From assembly GCA_030549335.1 (NCBI GenBank), contig CM060193.1, positions 57,565,146 through 57,629,145 of the forward strand: a DNA stretch of 64,000 bases, read 5' to 3'. Shown piece after piece: positions 36,201 through 47,990 of the stretch. Under the pieces are notes generated by a model that worked only from the letters and a program-made list of their open reading frames with translations, did not search any database and had not been told where the DNA came from. The position numbers and the translations under genes are program-made. Within the stretch, counting starts at the first letter, position 1. Every line of letters starts with the position of its first letter. The DNA is from Pontederia crassipes. Lineage: Eukaryota; Streptophyta; Magnoliopsida; Commelinales; Pontederiaceae.

Positions 36201-39200
36201 AAAAGAGGGAGAGAGAGATCGCACGAACACAGACGAACACAGAGATTTACGAGATTCGCCCTAAATCAGGTTACGTCCTCGAGCGGCGACTCTTTGTTAT
36301 GGAATAATGATGACTACAAGGATACCAAATAACCCAGCCATCATGGAGTTTATATAGGCACTCTCTTTTACAGATGATAGAAATTATAGACCGACTGGGA
36401 CTTTGAATTAATCCCCTAAAATAAGACACTTATCTCGTGATAAGAAAATAAATCAATTCCGAATCACATACAGAATACTCCTAAAAATTTTCAAGGCATC
36501 ATTTAGGGTTATAACTAGGTTCAGATTCAAGGCAACATGTAGCGAGACCCCCATTGGGGAAATCTGCTGAAGCGCCTGACCAAGAAGGGGGATTATGTAG
36601 AGTTACAACTGGGTTCAAATTCAAGCATTATCAACAACAATAAATACCGAAACAACAAAATTTCCATATGTAGTCTGTTATTTTCATGTTAGGTCCCTTG
36701 CAATGTATAATAATCACAAGAATTATATAGCTCAATGTAAATTTGAATTTCTGAATCGATCTGTGAACATGTGCTTGTTTCATACTATCAGAAAGAAACT
36801 GAAAGATGGAAGATTCTATCCCATGAAAATTGTGATATGCAGTAATAATGTAGAATCAACCTGAATATAAGCCATTACGACTGAAATCAGAGCTGTAACA
36901 AATAAAAAGTAAGCACAGAAATTTTCCGAAAACGACAATGCTTGAAGCCATGTTGGCCCATATGATAGATTTTCATGGGAAAACTGGTTGGTCAGCGTTG
37001 ACTCCAAATTAAAAAAAAAAATCCGTACCAGAACTTTTAGTTGGTCCTTTGTCCTAGATCAGGTTATTACAGATCCTTCTGGGTTCCAAATTCATTCTGA
37101 ACAGGTTCATGTGTAATAATCAAATACAGAAAATCATTCATTTTTATCAACCTCGTCATGGCAGTAGAACAAACACAGATGATAAGTTTATTCATCAGCC
37201 TCAAAGCAAAACAAGTAAAAAATATGTCAAGATCATACAGTGGCTTCAAGGAATGACAAGAACGACTTTCAAAAGCCTCGCTCAAAGCTTAAAGATAACT
37301 GACTAAAGTGACTTTAATTGTTCAGCAAACATAAAAGCATGTGCATGCATCACCCTTCAAAAGAAAGAAGAGAATAAAAGCATGCATCAAAGTTTTAGAG
37401 AGTACTAGCTCTTGCATCACATTTCTAGAAACTAACCTTTTTATCTTTACTTTTCTTTGACAAGTTGCTCTCATCTTTCCTTCTCTTGCCACTTTCCTTT
37501 TTCTGCAAGGAAATTTGAAACTTTCTAATCAGAACTTTCAAAACCATTCAGTGAACCAGTGAATGTATCTCATATGTAAACTTCCAGAAAAGATTATTTA
37601 GGTCTGCACATGACCTAAATGATCCAACCAAGGTTGGGGATTTAGTTTTCGGTGTTTTGCCAGGAAATTGTGCCTTGATAATGCAGGAAGGCAAGATAAA
37701 ACACAACTGATATATGCCTACAAACAACTGTTGTGGCAATAATTTCAGAATTCCTTTTGTGAATCCCTTCAAAAAGAATTCCTTTTGTGAAAGAACAATT
37801 TTCATAATTCTTTCTGCAGTCAGAATATATATTTCAAATATATAAAGATCTTATAATATGTATATATATGTAGCGAATCACAAGACCACAAGTCATCCAA
37901 ATTAATTATATTGCAAGATTGTCAAGATTGCTTTCCAAAGGTAGGATCTGAAGGCCTTCCGAAGATCATAGGAACAGATCGATCTTACAGTATAAATAAA
38001 AAAATATAATTTCAAATTGTGCCTTGATAATGTAGGAAGGCTAATATAAAATACTGCTGCTGTATGCTTACACGCAACTGTTGTGGCAATATTTTTCAGA
38101 ATTCCTTTTGTGAAAGAACAAGTTTCATAATTCTTTCTGCAGTGAGAATATATACAACAACAACAACAACAAAGCCTTATTCCACTAGGTGGGGTCGGCT
38201 ACATGGATCATATGACGCCATATATTCGTTGATCCATGTTCATAAGATTCGACAGGATTTTATGCTGGCTGTCGGGGCCTAACACAACCCTCCTCCTTTA
38301 TCCGGGCTTGGAATCGGAATTTCCTTGCAAACATAGATTTTATGCAGTCAGAATATATATTTCAAATATATCAAGATCTTATAATATATTATATATAGTG
38401 AATCACAAGACCACAAGTCATACAAATTATTATTATATGCAAGATTGTCAAGATCACATTTCAAAGATAGGATCGGAAGGCCTTCTGAAGATCATAGGAA
38501 TAGATCGATCTTAAGTAAAAAAAATATTGTTTCGAACTAAATTTATTTATTCACAACGTTCTTAGATATTAGTTACCTCACAGTTTGCTTCTTGGCCATA
38601 AGTTTTATTAATAAATAAATTTTATTCCATAAGAAATCACAAATTAATTTTCAATTAAAGATTATCAATATAGTATTTCATGTATATGGAGCCCTCTTTT
38701 ATCATTTTTCCTGCAGCATCTTTCATCTCCTTACCAACACTTCTCTTTCTTCTTTTCTCCATCCAAAGTGTTCTGTCCTAGTTCTGCAAAGTGTCATCTT
38801 CATCTCACAACCATGATGCTATGCTGCAAGGATGCTGGCAGCAACAACTACTACAACGAGGAGCTGCTCACTCACACCAATATTCCCAACTGGCATATTT
38901 CAAACCTCCTCTTGCTTTTGCTCACTCTGAGCTGTTGATGGCACACAATCCTAGCGATCTTGATGGAGTTTGAAGATTCCTTGGGGACTACAAAGCTTAA
39001 GTAGTTTGGATCGTCCAATCCTAGTGATCTATTCTTGATCAATTGGCAATCCTTCAATTTTGATCCACAAGGTGGACTCAAGATAGTTAGATGCATTTAG
39101 GGTGGTAAGATCATACAATCTTACAACCTAGAAGGGGATAGCTATCCTAACAACCTCTGTCAATTGGCAAAAAAATATATAAGAAACTGTATGTGATAAA

Positions 39201-41024
39201 CAAGGATACAATTTCTCTCACTAATCCTGCAGGAAAGATTTTGCATGAAATACAAATTTCTCAGTATGACATCTACTCTAACATATTTTTTACATATCAT
39301 ACTGCTAGGAAATGCAAAAAATCTCTTGATGTAAATGTTAGACCCAGCTTTGCAAATCTCCAGTTATTGCAAGAGAAAATCTACATGTTTTTGTTTCACT
39401 GCAACAGTTGTCACCACTCACCACTAAAGAACATAATGATTTGGCTCAACAGAAAGAAAGCACATGAATACAAGAATGACCATCAGAATGTGACCACATC
39501 AGATGTACATCGACACACCATAACTTGTAAATTTAGGTAGTCAAAGAAAATGAGAGAAAGCAACAACCTGGCAGTAAAATGAACATAAATAAAATATATG
39601 GGTATCTATGCAAGATGACCATGAGCATATCATTTCGATTTTGATTCCCCATACTTGTGTAGATTTTTATCCACTTAACATGAATATATCTAGGACAAAT
39701 GACCAGTTATATGGAAAATAAACATTGATGAGAACATTCAAGACTGTTGAAAGCCATTTGTGTTGACTAAAACCTATAAGTTGCATAATGACATATGGGG
39801 CTAGAAATAAATGCCAATATCATCGGCAAAAAGGACATCATGGAGTATTTCGGCATGTACCCAAATTAGAGGGATGCCATTATTATTAACTATATAAATA
39901 GCAAAAACTAGATTTCTAGATAGACTACAATCATCCATCAACAATTAGAACAACTGTGCTTCTGCATCCATATCAGTTGCCGTTGGAGAAGCAAGAAGGC
40001 TACAAGCATCAGACTTACAGTCATATATCTGCATCGCAGAGCCACATCACGGACTGTCTTGTTCTGCAACTGGATGGCTATCTTTGTGTAGCGCACTAGA
40101 GTTGTATCAGATGCAAACCTGGAAGTTTAGGGAATAGATTGCTTACTATTGAAATTTTTCTTCCTTTGACCCCCATAGGAAAAAAGGTAAGAAAGAAAAA
40201 GATCCAAATTGATGTAGCATAGTAAGGTATTTGGTGACTGATGAACTTGCATTTGATTTTCTCCTCCAAGAAGTTGGTACCAAACAATCACATCCCAAGT
40301 TCCACACTATCCTATTACAAGCACCACGTAGAAAACTCCACATAACCAAACCATCCATCTCTGACATGAATGCTTTGCAGAATGCATTCGGACATGTTCA
40401 AAAGCCAGTATACCATGTTTACAAATAAAAATTAGACTTTTGCAACCCACAGAAGTTTATATTACTTAAAGTTTTGCAAGGATCCCAAAAAATTGGTTTG
40501 CAGTACAATTATGAATGGTTCGATATACATCTAGGCATTGAAAACCTAACTCCAGTTATTCGGCGCCCCCAACAATCATGTGACGAAAATATAGGTTTCA
40601 CAGAGCTGGAAATGAGATCCTTAGATTATGAACAAACCAAAGCTTCAATTAATAGTTTCCAAAGATTAAAACATCTATTCCTATAAATCACTACTTCGGA
40701 AAACACATAATAAATGTAAGAATCTTTCTCTCTATTGTTTCTCTTTGGAGGAAGAGCCTAAGAAAACTGAAGAAACCGAGAGACTAACTTGGCGAGCTCT
40801 TCTTCCAAGATGGCCTGCTCCTCAGCCGACCACTCCAACGACAGGCCGGGGTTATGCTTAAGCGCCTGCGCCGTACCCGAAGCCCCCGTCGATACCGCTG
40901 CCACCGCCGCACCCCCTGCGGTCCCGTTGGCAGGGTTCCCACCCGAGGCGCCACCACCTTCACCGCCACCTTGCGAGGGCCCTACATGAGACCCGTCCGC
41001 GTTCGCGTTGACGCTCGCTCCCAT
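30232..41024 (-). CDS. SANT/Myb-like protein with DUF3755 (257 aa)
   Basis: Probable nuclear protein. Plant relatives such as At3g07565 (from memory) are annotated as homeodomain-like/DUF3755 proteins. Seven exons: 41024-40789, 40118-40019, 37502-37437, 34899-34785, 31232-31150, 30821-30760, 30343-30232. All are GT-AG and phases close to 774 nt. Residues 1-57 are a low-complexity G/A-rich leader. Residues 58-112 form a SANT-like domain (SLEWSAEEQAILEEELA, then ALRCRYM), followed by a basic stretch (KKESGKRRKDE). Residues 175-255 are the DUF3755 region ending in MPPLPVKINEELANSILPR. The start is the first ATG in the frame. The locus is long because introns 2-4 (about 2.5, 2.5 and 3.6 kb) hold a SINE, two LINE fragments and a solo-LTR candidate. 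Confidence 0.9.
31665..34564 (+). mobile_element. L1-type LINE, 5'-truncated and inactive
   Basis: Lies antisense in intron 4 of the SANT/DUF3755 gene. Coding fragments in more than one frame include a pre-RT region (31,675-32,136), RT motif A FDFSKAYDS (about 32,605-32,630), motif B QRGVRQGCPLAP (about 32,775-32,815), motif C YADD (about 32,913-32,924 in the 284-residue open frame 32,844-33,698), and a zf-RVT region with CVLCG (34,010-34,200). The endonuclease and ORF1 are missing. Frameshifts and stops break the reading frame. The element ends with an A run at 34,555-34,564. Its GC content is far above the surrounding intron. Confidence 0.9.
35600..36035 (+). mobile_element. 3' fragment of a related L1-type LINE
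   Basis: Encodes AEAAHLFFECSVIQEVW, the zf-RVT C-terminal region, comparable to DVTHLFFGCRVSREMW in the LINE at 31,665. Its 3' end (GGTAGTCATCCTTTTGCC then an A run) matches the other element's end (GGTGGTCATCCTTTCCC then an A run). Both therefore belong to one family. It lies in intron 3 of the same host gene. Confidence 0.8.
36182..36636 (-). mobile_element. Candidate solo LTR
   Basis: On the minus strand this reads TGTTGATAATGC ... GTTGTGTTAACA, i.e. TG...CA ends about 455 bp apart, with a TATA box CCTATATAAACTCC near its middle (36,343-36,357). The GAGATTTACGAGATTCGCC portion resembles a motif seen in many plant LTRs. I could not find a matching 5-bp target duplication, so the borders are uncertain. 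Confidence 0.45.
37665..38526. repeat. Tandem duplication with a SINE in one copy
   Basis: The segment at 37,665-38,002 is repeated at 38,014-38,526. Shared landmarks are AAATTGTGCCTTGATAATG, TTCATAATTCTTTCTGCAGT, AATCACAAGACCACAAGTCA and GATCGATCTTA. The second copy carries a SINE at 38,155-38,342. It lies within intron 2 of the SANT/DUF3755 gene. Confidence 0.88.
38155..38342 (-). mobile_element. SINE copy 4, minus strand
   Basis: Inserted into the second copy of the tandem duplication. The target duplication is TGCAGTGAGAATATATA at 38,138-38,154 and TGCAGTCAGAATATATA at 38,343-38,359. The first copy of the duplication has the same site unoccupied at 37,814-37,830. The 5' end of this SINE has diverged from its relatives. 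Confidence 0.88.
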
Positions 41025-41529
41025 CAACCGCCGCAAACAACAACCAGGGAGGGAATCCACTCAAAGGGGCCTCAAATCGTCAGAATCCTGCGACACCCCT
41101 CGTCAATTCAAATGCTCTTCCCACCATAGAAAGACGAAGGAACCCGGCGACCTCTTACACGCCTGAAAGCTGCAGAGTTAGTGCGGGGAAAAATTGAATC
41201 TTGGGGGGAAATTGGAGAGTCAGTGGAGAATTTTGGAGGATAAAAATCGTTTTTTTAGGAGGATTGTGTTGCTTGTGGCCCTTTTTGGAAATTTTGCAGC
41301 TCTTTGAAAAATGAAAAATAAATGGGAAGGTAAAATGATTGTTTGTTATGAAGATCCCGCCTACCTTCATTATTGTTTTTATATAGTATTAAAAAATTTC
41401 TTATTTTTCTTGTAAATTGCAGGAATTTATTTAGATGAATTGAGTAGAAAATGTTGTATTTTTTGTGCTCGCACATTGACTTAAAAAGAAATAAGATATT
41501 AAAAAAAAGATTAATGTCATTCGTAATTT
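41025..41529. other. Upstream region of the SANT/DUF3755 gene
   Basis: Presumed 5' untranslated and promoter DNA of the gene starting at 41,024: GC-rich to about 41,165, then AT-rich. No other gene is visible. Confidence 0.4.
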
Positions 41530-41675
41530 GAACCATCACTGAATTAATGATTCACTTACAATAGTATTGTTGAAACTTGCTTGAATATCAATAATTCCTT
41601 TTGATATTCTACGCCCAGTTTTACGTGAAGCAATATATGTCCCAATCTTGAGTGAAAAAAATATTGCGACTTTTA
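41530..41675 (-). pseudogene. rps11: Plastid-derived rps11 fragment (NUPT)
   Basis: Minus-strand translation gives [15 protein letters not shown] followed by SKGIIDIQASFNNTIVS. This corresponds to the N-terminal part of plastid ribosomal protein S11. The frame breaks on both sides. It is an old, decayed nuclear copy of chloroplast DNA. Confidence 0.7.
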
Positions 41676-41929
41676 TTTTTTTCAATAAAATTATCACGTA
41701 ATAAATCAACAAAATACTTCAGATGTGTCAATTGGACAAATACGCCCGTAATGACTGGGTGAATATCTCGTATCCGAAAACTAGCAATTCGTCTAGATAG
41801 CAAATATCTAGAGTTACTTATTTTATACTATACAATCGCAAGGATCATGATTTCTGGCTTGTACTTCTTGGCAACTATTTGACATTGGGTGTATTGGGAT
41901 CTAGAAATTTTCTATGATAAACGTACAGG

Positions 41930-42065
41930 AAAACCCTAAGGCAATGAAAAAAGTTATTGAATTAACTAAACAAACTGATACAAAAAGAATTCAAATGCAA
42001 ATAGCAGGTCGTATCAACGAAAAAGAAATTGCACTTGTCGATGGATAAGAGAAGGTAAGGTTCCA
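41930..42065 (+). pseudogene. rps3: Plastid-derived rps3 fragment (NUPT)
   Basis: Plus-strand translation [20 protein letters not shown] followed by [12 protein letters not shown] matches the late part of plastid ribosomal protein S3 (AMKKAIELT ... IAGRIxGKEIARVEW). It ends in a frameshift and stop. It is opposite in strand to the rps11 fragment 260 bp away, although both genes share a strand in plastomes. The DNA between (41,680-41,930) may also be organellar, but I could not place it. Confidence 0.75.
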
Positions 42066-42860
42066 TAATCTCTAATAATAGAACTCTAAAGGGACATTAA
42101 TCTCGTAAAAAATTATCATATTTATGACTGTTTAATATTTTCGATGGCAATAATGAATTATGAGATATATAGACACGATGATGACCAAGTACACTTTTTT
42201 TTCCTCAACTTGATTCGCCAAGTTTTATTTTGTAATTGACAATCATATTTTGCAATGAGAAAAAATATTTTGAAATTTTATCTTTTTAAAAAAAAAAAAG
42301 CAAAAAAAAGGTCTCAACACAAAATCTGTTTCATCCCCATCTACAAGTACAAGTGAGTGTCCCCTTAGGACGCAATGTTGAAGTGGGTGATGGGTCTCAA
42401 TTGTGCACATTTATTAAGCATAATTTAATTTCATTTAAGATAAGCACCTGAATTTTTTATTTCTGAAATTATTATATTTTATTATTTTTTTCCTTGTTAG
42501 CTTTTTTTTTATATTGTAGATTTGTAGTAATGTTTAATTCATTCTGAGGACCACGGCGTTAAGTCATCTGTCACGGCAACTAAGAAAATTTGAAGAGTTT
42601 CCCCACGGCAAGTTAAGAGCGACGTCTTTTTCTTTACTGGCTTAATTATGATTTGATTTCATTAGTTCATTGAATTCAAATTATAAAAAAAATTTATATC
42701 ACTATTAAAAGAGTATCAGATCTGTAAACTCCACTCCGAAATAAAAATTAGAAATAAAAGAAATATAAATATCAAATCCTGAGCACTCTTTTTTTATTAG
42801 TTTGCAAACCAAGTTCCACTTAGTCTTGATTTATGTACAGTGCTTATTCATTTTTTTTAA

Positions 42861-43369
42861 TTATTTTTATAAACCTCCCATAAACTATCATAATTTTTTG
42901 CATCTAATTTTAAATTACAAATTTATTTTTTTATCCCTAAACTATCACGATTTTTTACTTTAGTTTTTTCGTCTATTTTGTTATGTTTTCCGTTACTTTT
43001 ATCTTTTTTTTATTTATGAAAAGTTTAAATTAATCATCTCTCTAGAAAAACATGATATAACAAATAAAGAAATTATTAGAAGGATTAAATTGGTAAACAA
43101 AAAAGTTATCATTTATAAAAAAGTGTAGACTACCCTCCTCAAATTTTTTTCTTTTTTCTTTTTTATATTTATTATTTGATGTGTTATTAAGGGAGGGTAA
43201 TTTAATCTTTTCATCAAGGAAAAAAAATCAAAAATAAACGAAAAATATAATAAAAGTAGACAGTATGACTAAAGTGAAAAATGATGATAATTTAGGGATA
43301 CAAAAAAATTTGTAATTTAGGATTAGTTACAGAAAACTGTGATAGTTTAAAAGAGGTTTATGAAAATAA
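42861..43369. mobile_element. Foldback MITE, about 510 bp
   Basis: The left arm, TTATTTTTATAAACCTCCCA ... ATCCCTAAACTATCA ... ACTTTAGT, is matched in reverse complement by the right arm (ACTAAAGT ... TTTAGGGAT ... GAGGTTTATGAAAATAA). The arms of roughly 110 bp have diverged. No coding sequence is present. The target duplication is not resolved in this AT-rich setting. Confidence 0.75.
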
Positions 43370-45214
43370 CCCTTTTTTGTATAAATTTATACTCGAAACT
43401 CGAATACTGAGTATACATACGTCCCATTAAAATAATATTATTAACATTTTATTTTACTAGATAAAAGTAAAAATATTCACAACCCATAGCCAACGATATT
43501 GTCGTAGTAAGTAGTTCCCTAAGGCCTCTTTTGAATTGAGAATTGTAATTTGAATAAGAGATCAATTCTGGATTACTTGCCCAACCGTTTTATTTTTTAG
43601 CAATTCCACTGCAGTGATAGCAAGAACAAGATTTTTTCTGAATTCCTAGGATCATTTGTTCCCTCGGCAGGATTATCTGATGGATTAAAACAAAGATGTT
43701 TGACTATAACATTTGCTGATTTAGTCATGGAAGGGGGGGACTTGGGAATCATTGGCAGAGCAAGCGGACGAGTTTGATTACAACGTCGTTTGTTGCTGTG
43801 TGGAAATGTCAGTGGCATGATTCAGACAACCAAAATATACTCTTTCTTCTCTGAACAGGCTCCACTGAGCATTAACGATCATTGCCAAATCAAAGTGATG
43901 CCATCACTGCTCTTTGGCCCCCCTCCCCACAGTGGATACATCACATGAACACGTTTGGCAGATGACAACAAAACAAGGCCATACCTTCTTGGCTCGCTCT
44001 GGAGTTTAACCACAAAGGACTAGAGACCTGAATCAACTTAAATATGAGGACTGATGGTGCAAAGAGAGGACTGGTTTTGCGGATACAAAACCTTAATGAG
44101 ATGTGAGCCAAATCTCTGCTCCAGGGCACAGCACTCATGGGAATCTTGTCTCCACCAGAATCCTTTTTTTTTTCCTTCATGTAACAGTTTCAGTTGGGAG
44201 TGGAGGCATTTCTGCACTCAGTACATTAATATGAGGATTGAATTCTTTGAATAATACAGGGATTAGCATTCGTCATTAAACAAAAGACTTATATATATGT
44301 ATATATATATAAAGAGAGAGTGTTTAAGTACTGTGTAAGGACAAATAATAATTACAAACTTGTAATCAATCTGTTAGATCAACTAAATAATAATATTTAT
44401 AAGTATAGAAAATACAAAATGAGAAGAAGTCATTAAGTCATTTTACACCTAAAAAAGAACTAATATATATTATAAAATGTTAATAATTTTTCTCCCACAT
44501 CATCTTTTTAGTCAAACTCTCTCTTACAATATTTATCTTCTTTGAGGGTCCATTATTATTAAACAACTATATTTATCTTCTTTGAGGGTCCATAGTTATT
44601 AAACAACTGATTCAAAAAGGTGACAGGAACAATTTTAACACAAAGAGATAATCAAGTGCATAATTTAATTTTAAAATAGATGAAATGTGTTATTAATGTT
44701 TATTAACTTAATTTTAGTGCACATTTATGTGTTTACGAAAATATATAGTAACAACGGCATATTCAAATTTGGAACAAATAAATCTATAGGACCTTAAATG
44801 ATACACAAAAGAATAAAACTAAATTTCATACATATGCCCTGTACAATGCACCTTAGATATAGAAAAGTAACCTAATCAAATAAATTTTTATGTTATGAAA
44901 AATTATAGACTATGTTTGGATTTTTTTATATTTTGGAATGATAATATTAAAAAAATAAAAAGTATAAAGGATATTTATTTTGTAATAATAGAAATGGTTT
45001 ATAATTTAAACTTATACATAATACAAATAGTTTTGTATCATTTTGGCATTCATCTATTAATATTTATCTGATTCAATTTTATTATTAAAAACTTATACCT
45101 CACTTACATTTATATTATTCTTTGGATCTAATAAAGCATAATTTTTCTAATCTTATTTAATTATTATATATAAGACCGAAATATTAGTTTTTTTTACATT
45201 GATTAATCTGCAAT
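43370..45214. other. Intergenic sequence with no recognised gene
   Basis: The 43,590-44,250 part is less AT-rich and has open frames on both strands (for example 43,597-43,818 minus), none with a domain I know. A 40-bp unit containing TATTTATCTTCTTTGAGGGT is tandemly doubled at about 44,530-44,605. The rest is AT-rich. Confidence 0.45.
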
Positions 45215-45851
45215 AGTCATTACAAGAAAAAAGTCAATTTCTGACGGTTCGTTTCCTACGGGCATAAATCCATCCGAATTACCGATGGATCGGAATATCC
45301 GTTGTAATTATCGTTGGATAACTTTTCAACGGTTCTAGCCATCTCAACTTAAGAAGATTTAAAATTCGTCGAAACTTTCTGTCGCAAGTATCGATGCTCG
45401 TAACCGTCGAAGATAGTAAAACTAGGTGATCAGTTTCCATGTTATTTTTTTGACGGTTCGGACCGTCGAAAATATCGACGGTTCCCCTAACCGTCGAAAT
45501 TTTAAATGGTCATAGCCGTCGAAATATGTTAGTGTTAATAGGTTATCTATATTTTTACTTTCGACGGTTCTGGCCATTGAAAGTTGCGACGGTTTGAGGA
45601 ACCATCGAAACTTTCAGCGGTCAGAACTGTTGGAATTTGAACTCATAGACAATTATAATTTAAATGTTTTTGACGGTTTTGACTGTCGAAAAAGAAGATT
45701 TATAATTTATATATTTCTATTTCAGTCGATAAATAATATTATATTTTGCGACGTTAGAAACCGTCGAACCGTCGAAAGTTTCGACGGTTCATTCAGCATT
45801 TTGGGCCGTCTGAATTCGAATTAATGTTTTATATTATTTATCTACATTTCG

Positions 45852-46310
45852 ATGGTTCTGACCGTCAGAAATGCACTATATAAATATTCGACCCCTCTGT
45901 CACTATTTCGATTTCCCTCCCTCGATCCCGATCACTTTCTTCTCAATCTCCGGTGGCGACCTCCGACGTCCCGGCATCCGCGCTCCGCCGCCACCTGTGC
46001 TCGCGACCTGGCCGTCGCCGCCTGCGTGCGTACGTGCACTTGTGACCCACCATCGCCTGAGCGATCGAGCCGCCGTGCACCGCTCGCGACCCGCCGCCGC
46101 CTCTACAACCTCCCCTCTCCGGCACAAGTACGCACCCAGGCCCCATCCTCCGGCCTCTCTCCTAGCCTACGCGCCTTCGTTCCTGCCCGGTGGCCAGATC
46201 CGGCCGCGCGCGGCGGCGAGATCCTGCCGCGACGGCCAAATTCGGCCGCCGCGCGTGACGGCCAGATAGGGCAGTCAGATCTGAGAATTGTTTCATTATT
46301 CCTGAATTAA
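45852..46310 (+). other. Promoter-like and GC-rich leader region inside the CACTA element
   Basis: A TATA-like sequence (ACTATATAAATATTC) is followed by a pyrimidine-rich stretch and about 350 bp of very GC-rich DNA. Several long overlapping open frames on both strands are explained by GC content alone. It may be the element's own promoter and 5' exon, or captured host sequence. No domain is visible. Confidence 0.45.
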
Positions 46311-47055
46311 TTATGTGTTGATCAGTTGTGCTAAGAAAATTATGTGTACGACTTCGTGATGGATGTTAATGTAATGTTTTTTCCCTGATGAATGTTAATG
46401 TATTTTCATTTTTTCGTACAGGACTTTGTTTTCTTGCGAGAAGAGCTTTGTGAGGTTTCTCCTTTCGACAACTTTAAAAGCGTAAGAATGCAAAATTTGA
46501 GTGTATCATAAATTTGGAGATTATATTTTTTGTTGTCTTATGTTTAATTTAAATGCAAGTTATTGGAATTATTTTATTGTCTCTATTACTCCAAACGACG
46601 TAAGTTATTTATTTTTAAGTCATTACTATTTTATATGTGTTGATAATGAAATATGTATTCTATTTATTGTAGTACTTATTAAATACGTAATGTTTTTTAT
46701 TTCTTATTTTATATTTCATTCATTAGTTGTAATTTGTTATTTTATAGTGCAAATATGATTACAAATAATTAGTATTTATGATGTTTGTGATTAGTTCTAA
46801 TTAGCATTTATGATTAGTTCATATTAGTGTTTATGATGTTCCTGATTAGTTCTAATATATTACTGTTTATGATGTTTCTTCGATATTTTATTTAAAGTTT
46901 AATATGTGAACCTTCGTAGTGATTGTCAAATTTTGCTTTTTTTTACACCTAAATCCTTATTCTTCGTTTATGTCTCATTATTAGTATTCTAATATGCCTC
47001 TTATTATAAAATTTTGGATATTTAATTAGTATAACTTGCAAATAATGTAAAAATT

Positions 47056-47376
47056 ATGTCATATCTAAATGATCGTCGATGGATGTACAATAAAAATAAT
47101 CCTAGTCGTTAGGTTTGACACAATAATTCATAGATGACGTTGATTATTACATTAGTGTGGCTTGTCAATCTTTACAATTTCAACGGGAGTGAACAATTAG
47201 GTGTCCTTGTTTGAAATGTCTTAGCATGAAGTTACAAACGTTAGATACAATTAAGATTCACTTATATAGAAGGAGTTTCAAATCAAATTATTGGCAATGG
47301 GATGATTTAGGTGAAGGAGCACCTTCAACAAGCGTACCAAGTGGACATTTGATAATTTAGGTGAAGGAGCACCTTC
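47056..47376 (+). pseudogene. Transposase-associated domain remnant of a CACTA transposon
   Basis: Begins MSYLNDRRWMYN; after a frame change it continues FIDDVDYYISVACQS ... QRE, a TGA stop, then TIRCPCLKC ... IKIHLYRRSF ... YWQWDDLGEG. This is the pattern of the plant transposase-associated domain (start with RxWMY, a CPCxxC zinc motif, then HLxxxGF and W). A nearby direct duplication repeats TTAGGTGAAGGAGCACCTTC at about 47,307 and 47,358. It is non-functional. Confidence 0.75.
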
Positions 47377-47990
47377 AACAAGCTTCTTTGTGTTGTGTTG
47401 GACATTATGTGTTTGGATTTGTGTTGGACATGACGTTGCATTTGTGTTGGACATTTGATTATTGTAATTTGGACATTTGATGTATTATGTGTTTGGACAT
47501 TTAATTTTTGTCAATTTTTTTTAATTTTTCCGACGGTTAAAATCGTCGATAATTATCAATAAACATTTAATTTTCCGATGATTATCGACGATTCTAACCG
47601 TCCGTCCAAACTTATAGACGATCATATCCGTCGATAAGCATCGACGATTTTAACTGTTGAAAATTAACGACGATTTGAGTCGCCGAAACTCAACAATTTT
47701 ATTGACGGCTCAAATCATCGATTTAAATTTTCGATGATTTGAACCGTCGATAGTATCGACAATTCAAACCGTCGATACATATTGACTGCTCAAACCATCT
47801 GAAATCTTCATCAGTGATGGCCGTGCCCGCCAGTTGGACCATCGAAGATTTTGACGGTTCTGAGATAACCGTCGCAAATCATTTGCGACGCGTGGTTTTC
47901 GCACGGACACTATCCGTCGAAAAATGTCATTTCCGACGGTTCTCGGTTGCTATTTTCTTGTAGTGAGTGTCATACCTTGAGTTAAGAAAT

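Larger units (their letters stand above)
45218..47965. mobile_element. CACTA (En/Spm) element, non-autonomous, 2.75 kb
   Basis: The right end, in reverse complement, is CACTACAAGAAAATAGC. The left end is CATTACAAGAAAAAAGTC, one base off CACTA. A perfect 3-bp target duplication, AGT, flanks it (45,215-45,217 and 47,966-47,968). Both subterminal regions are packed with CCGTCGA/GACGGTT units in both orientations, typical of transposase-binding arrays. Inside is a decayed transposase-associated domain (47,056-47,376). Near the left end are a TATA box (about 45,877-45,885) and a GC-rich leader-like region. No intact transposase remains. Confidence 0.93.

Noticed and set aside
39193-39540. 115-codon ORF in intron 2 of the SANT/DUF3755 gene
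   Set aside because: Low-complexity AT-rich translation with no domain, on the opposite strand to the host gene; probably chance.
41025-41060. N-terminal extension of the SANT/DUF3755 protein
   Set aside because: It would start at GTG; the in-frame ATG at 41,022-41,024 is the normal choice.
43597-43818. 73-codon minus-strand ORF as a gene
   Set aside because: No domain, no exon partners in phase nearby and no conserved feature; left as unassigned intergenic DNA.
45852-46310. 152- and 132-codon open frames as possible genes
   Set aside because: They lie inside the CACTA element's GC-rich leader, are proline/arginine-rich in several frames, and have no domain.
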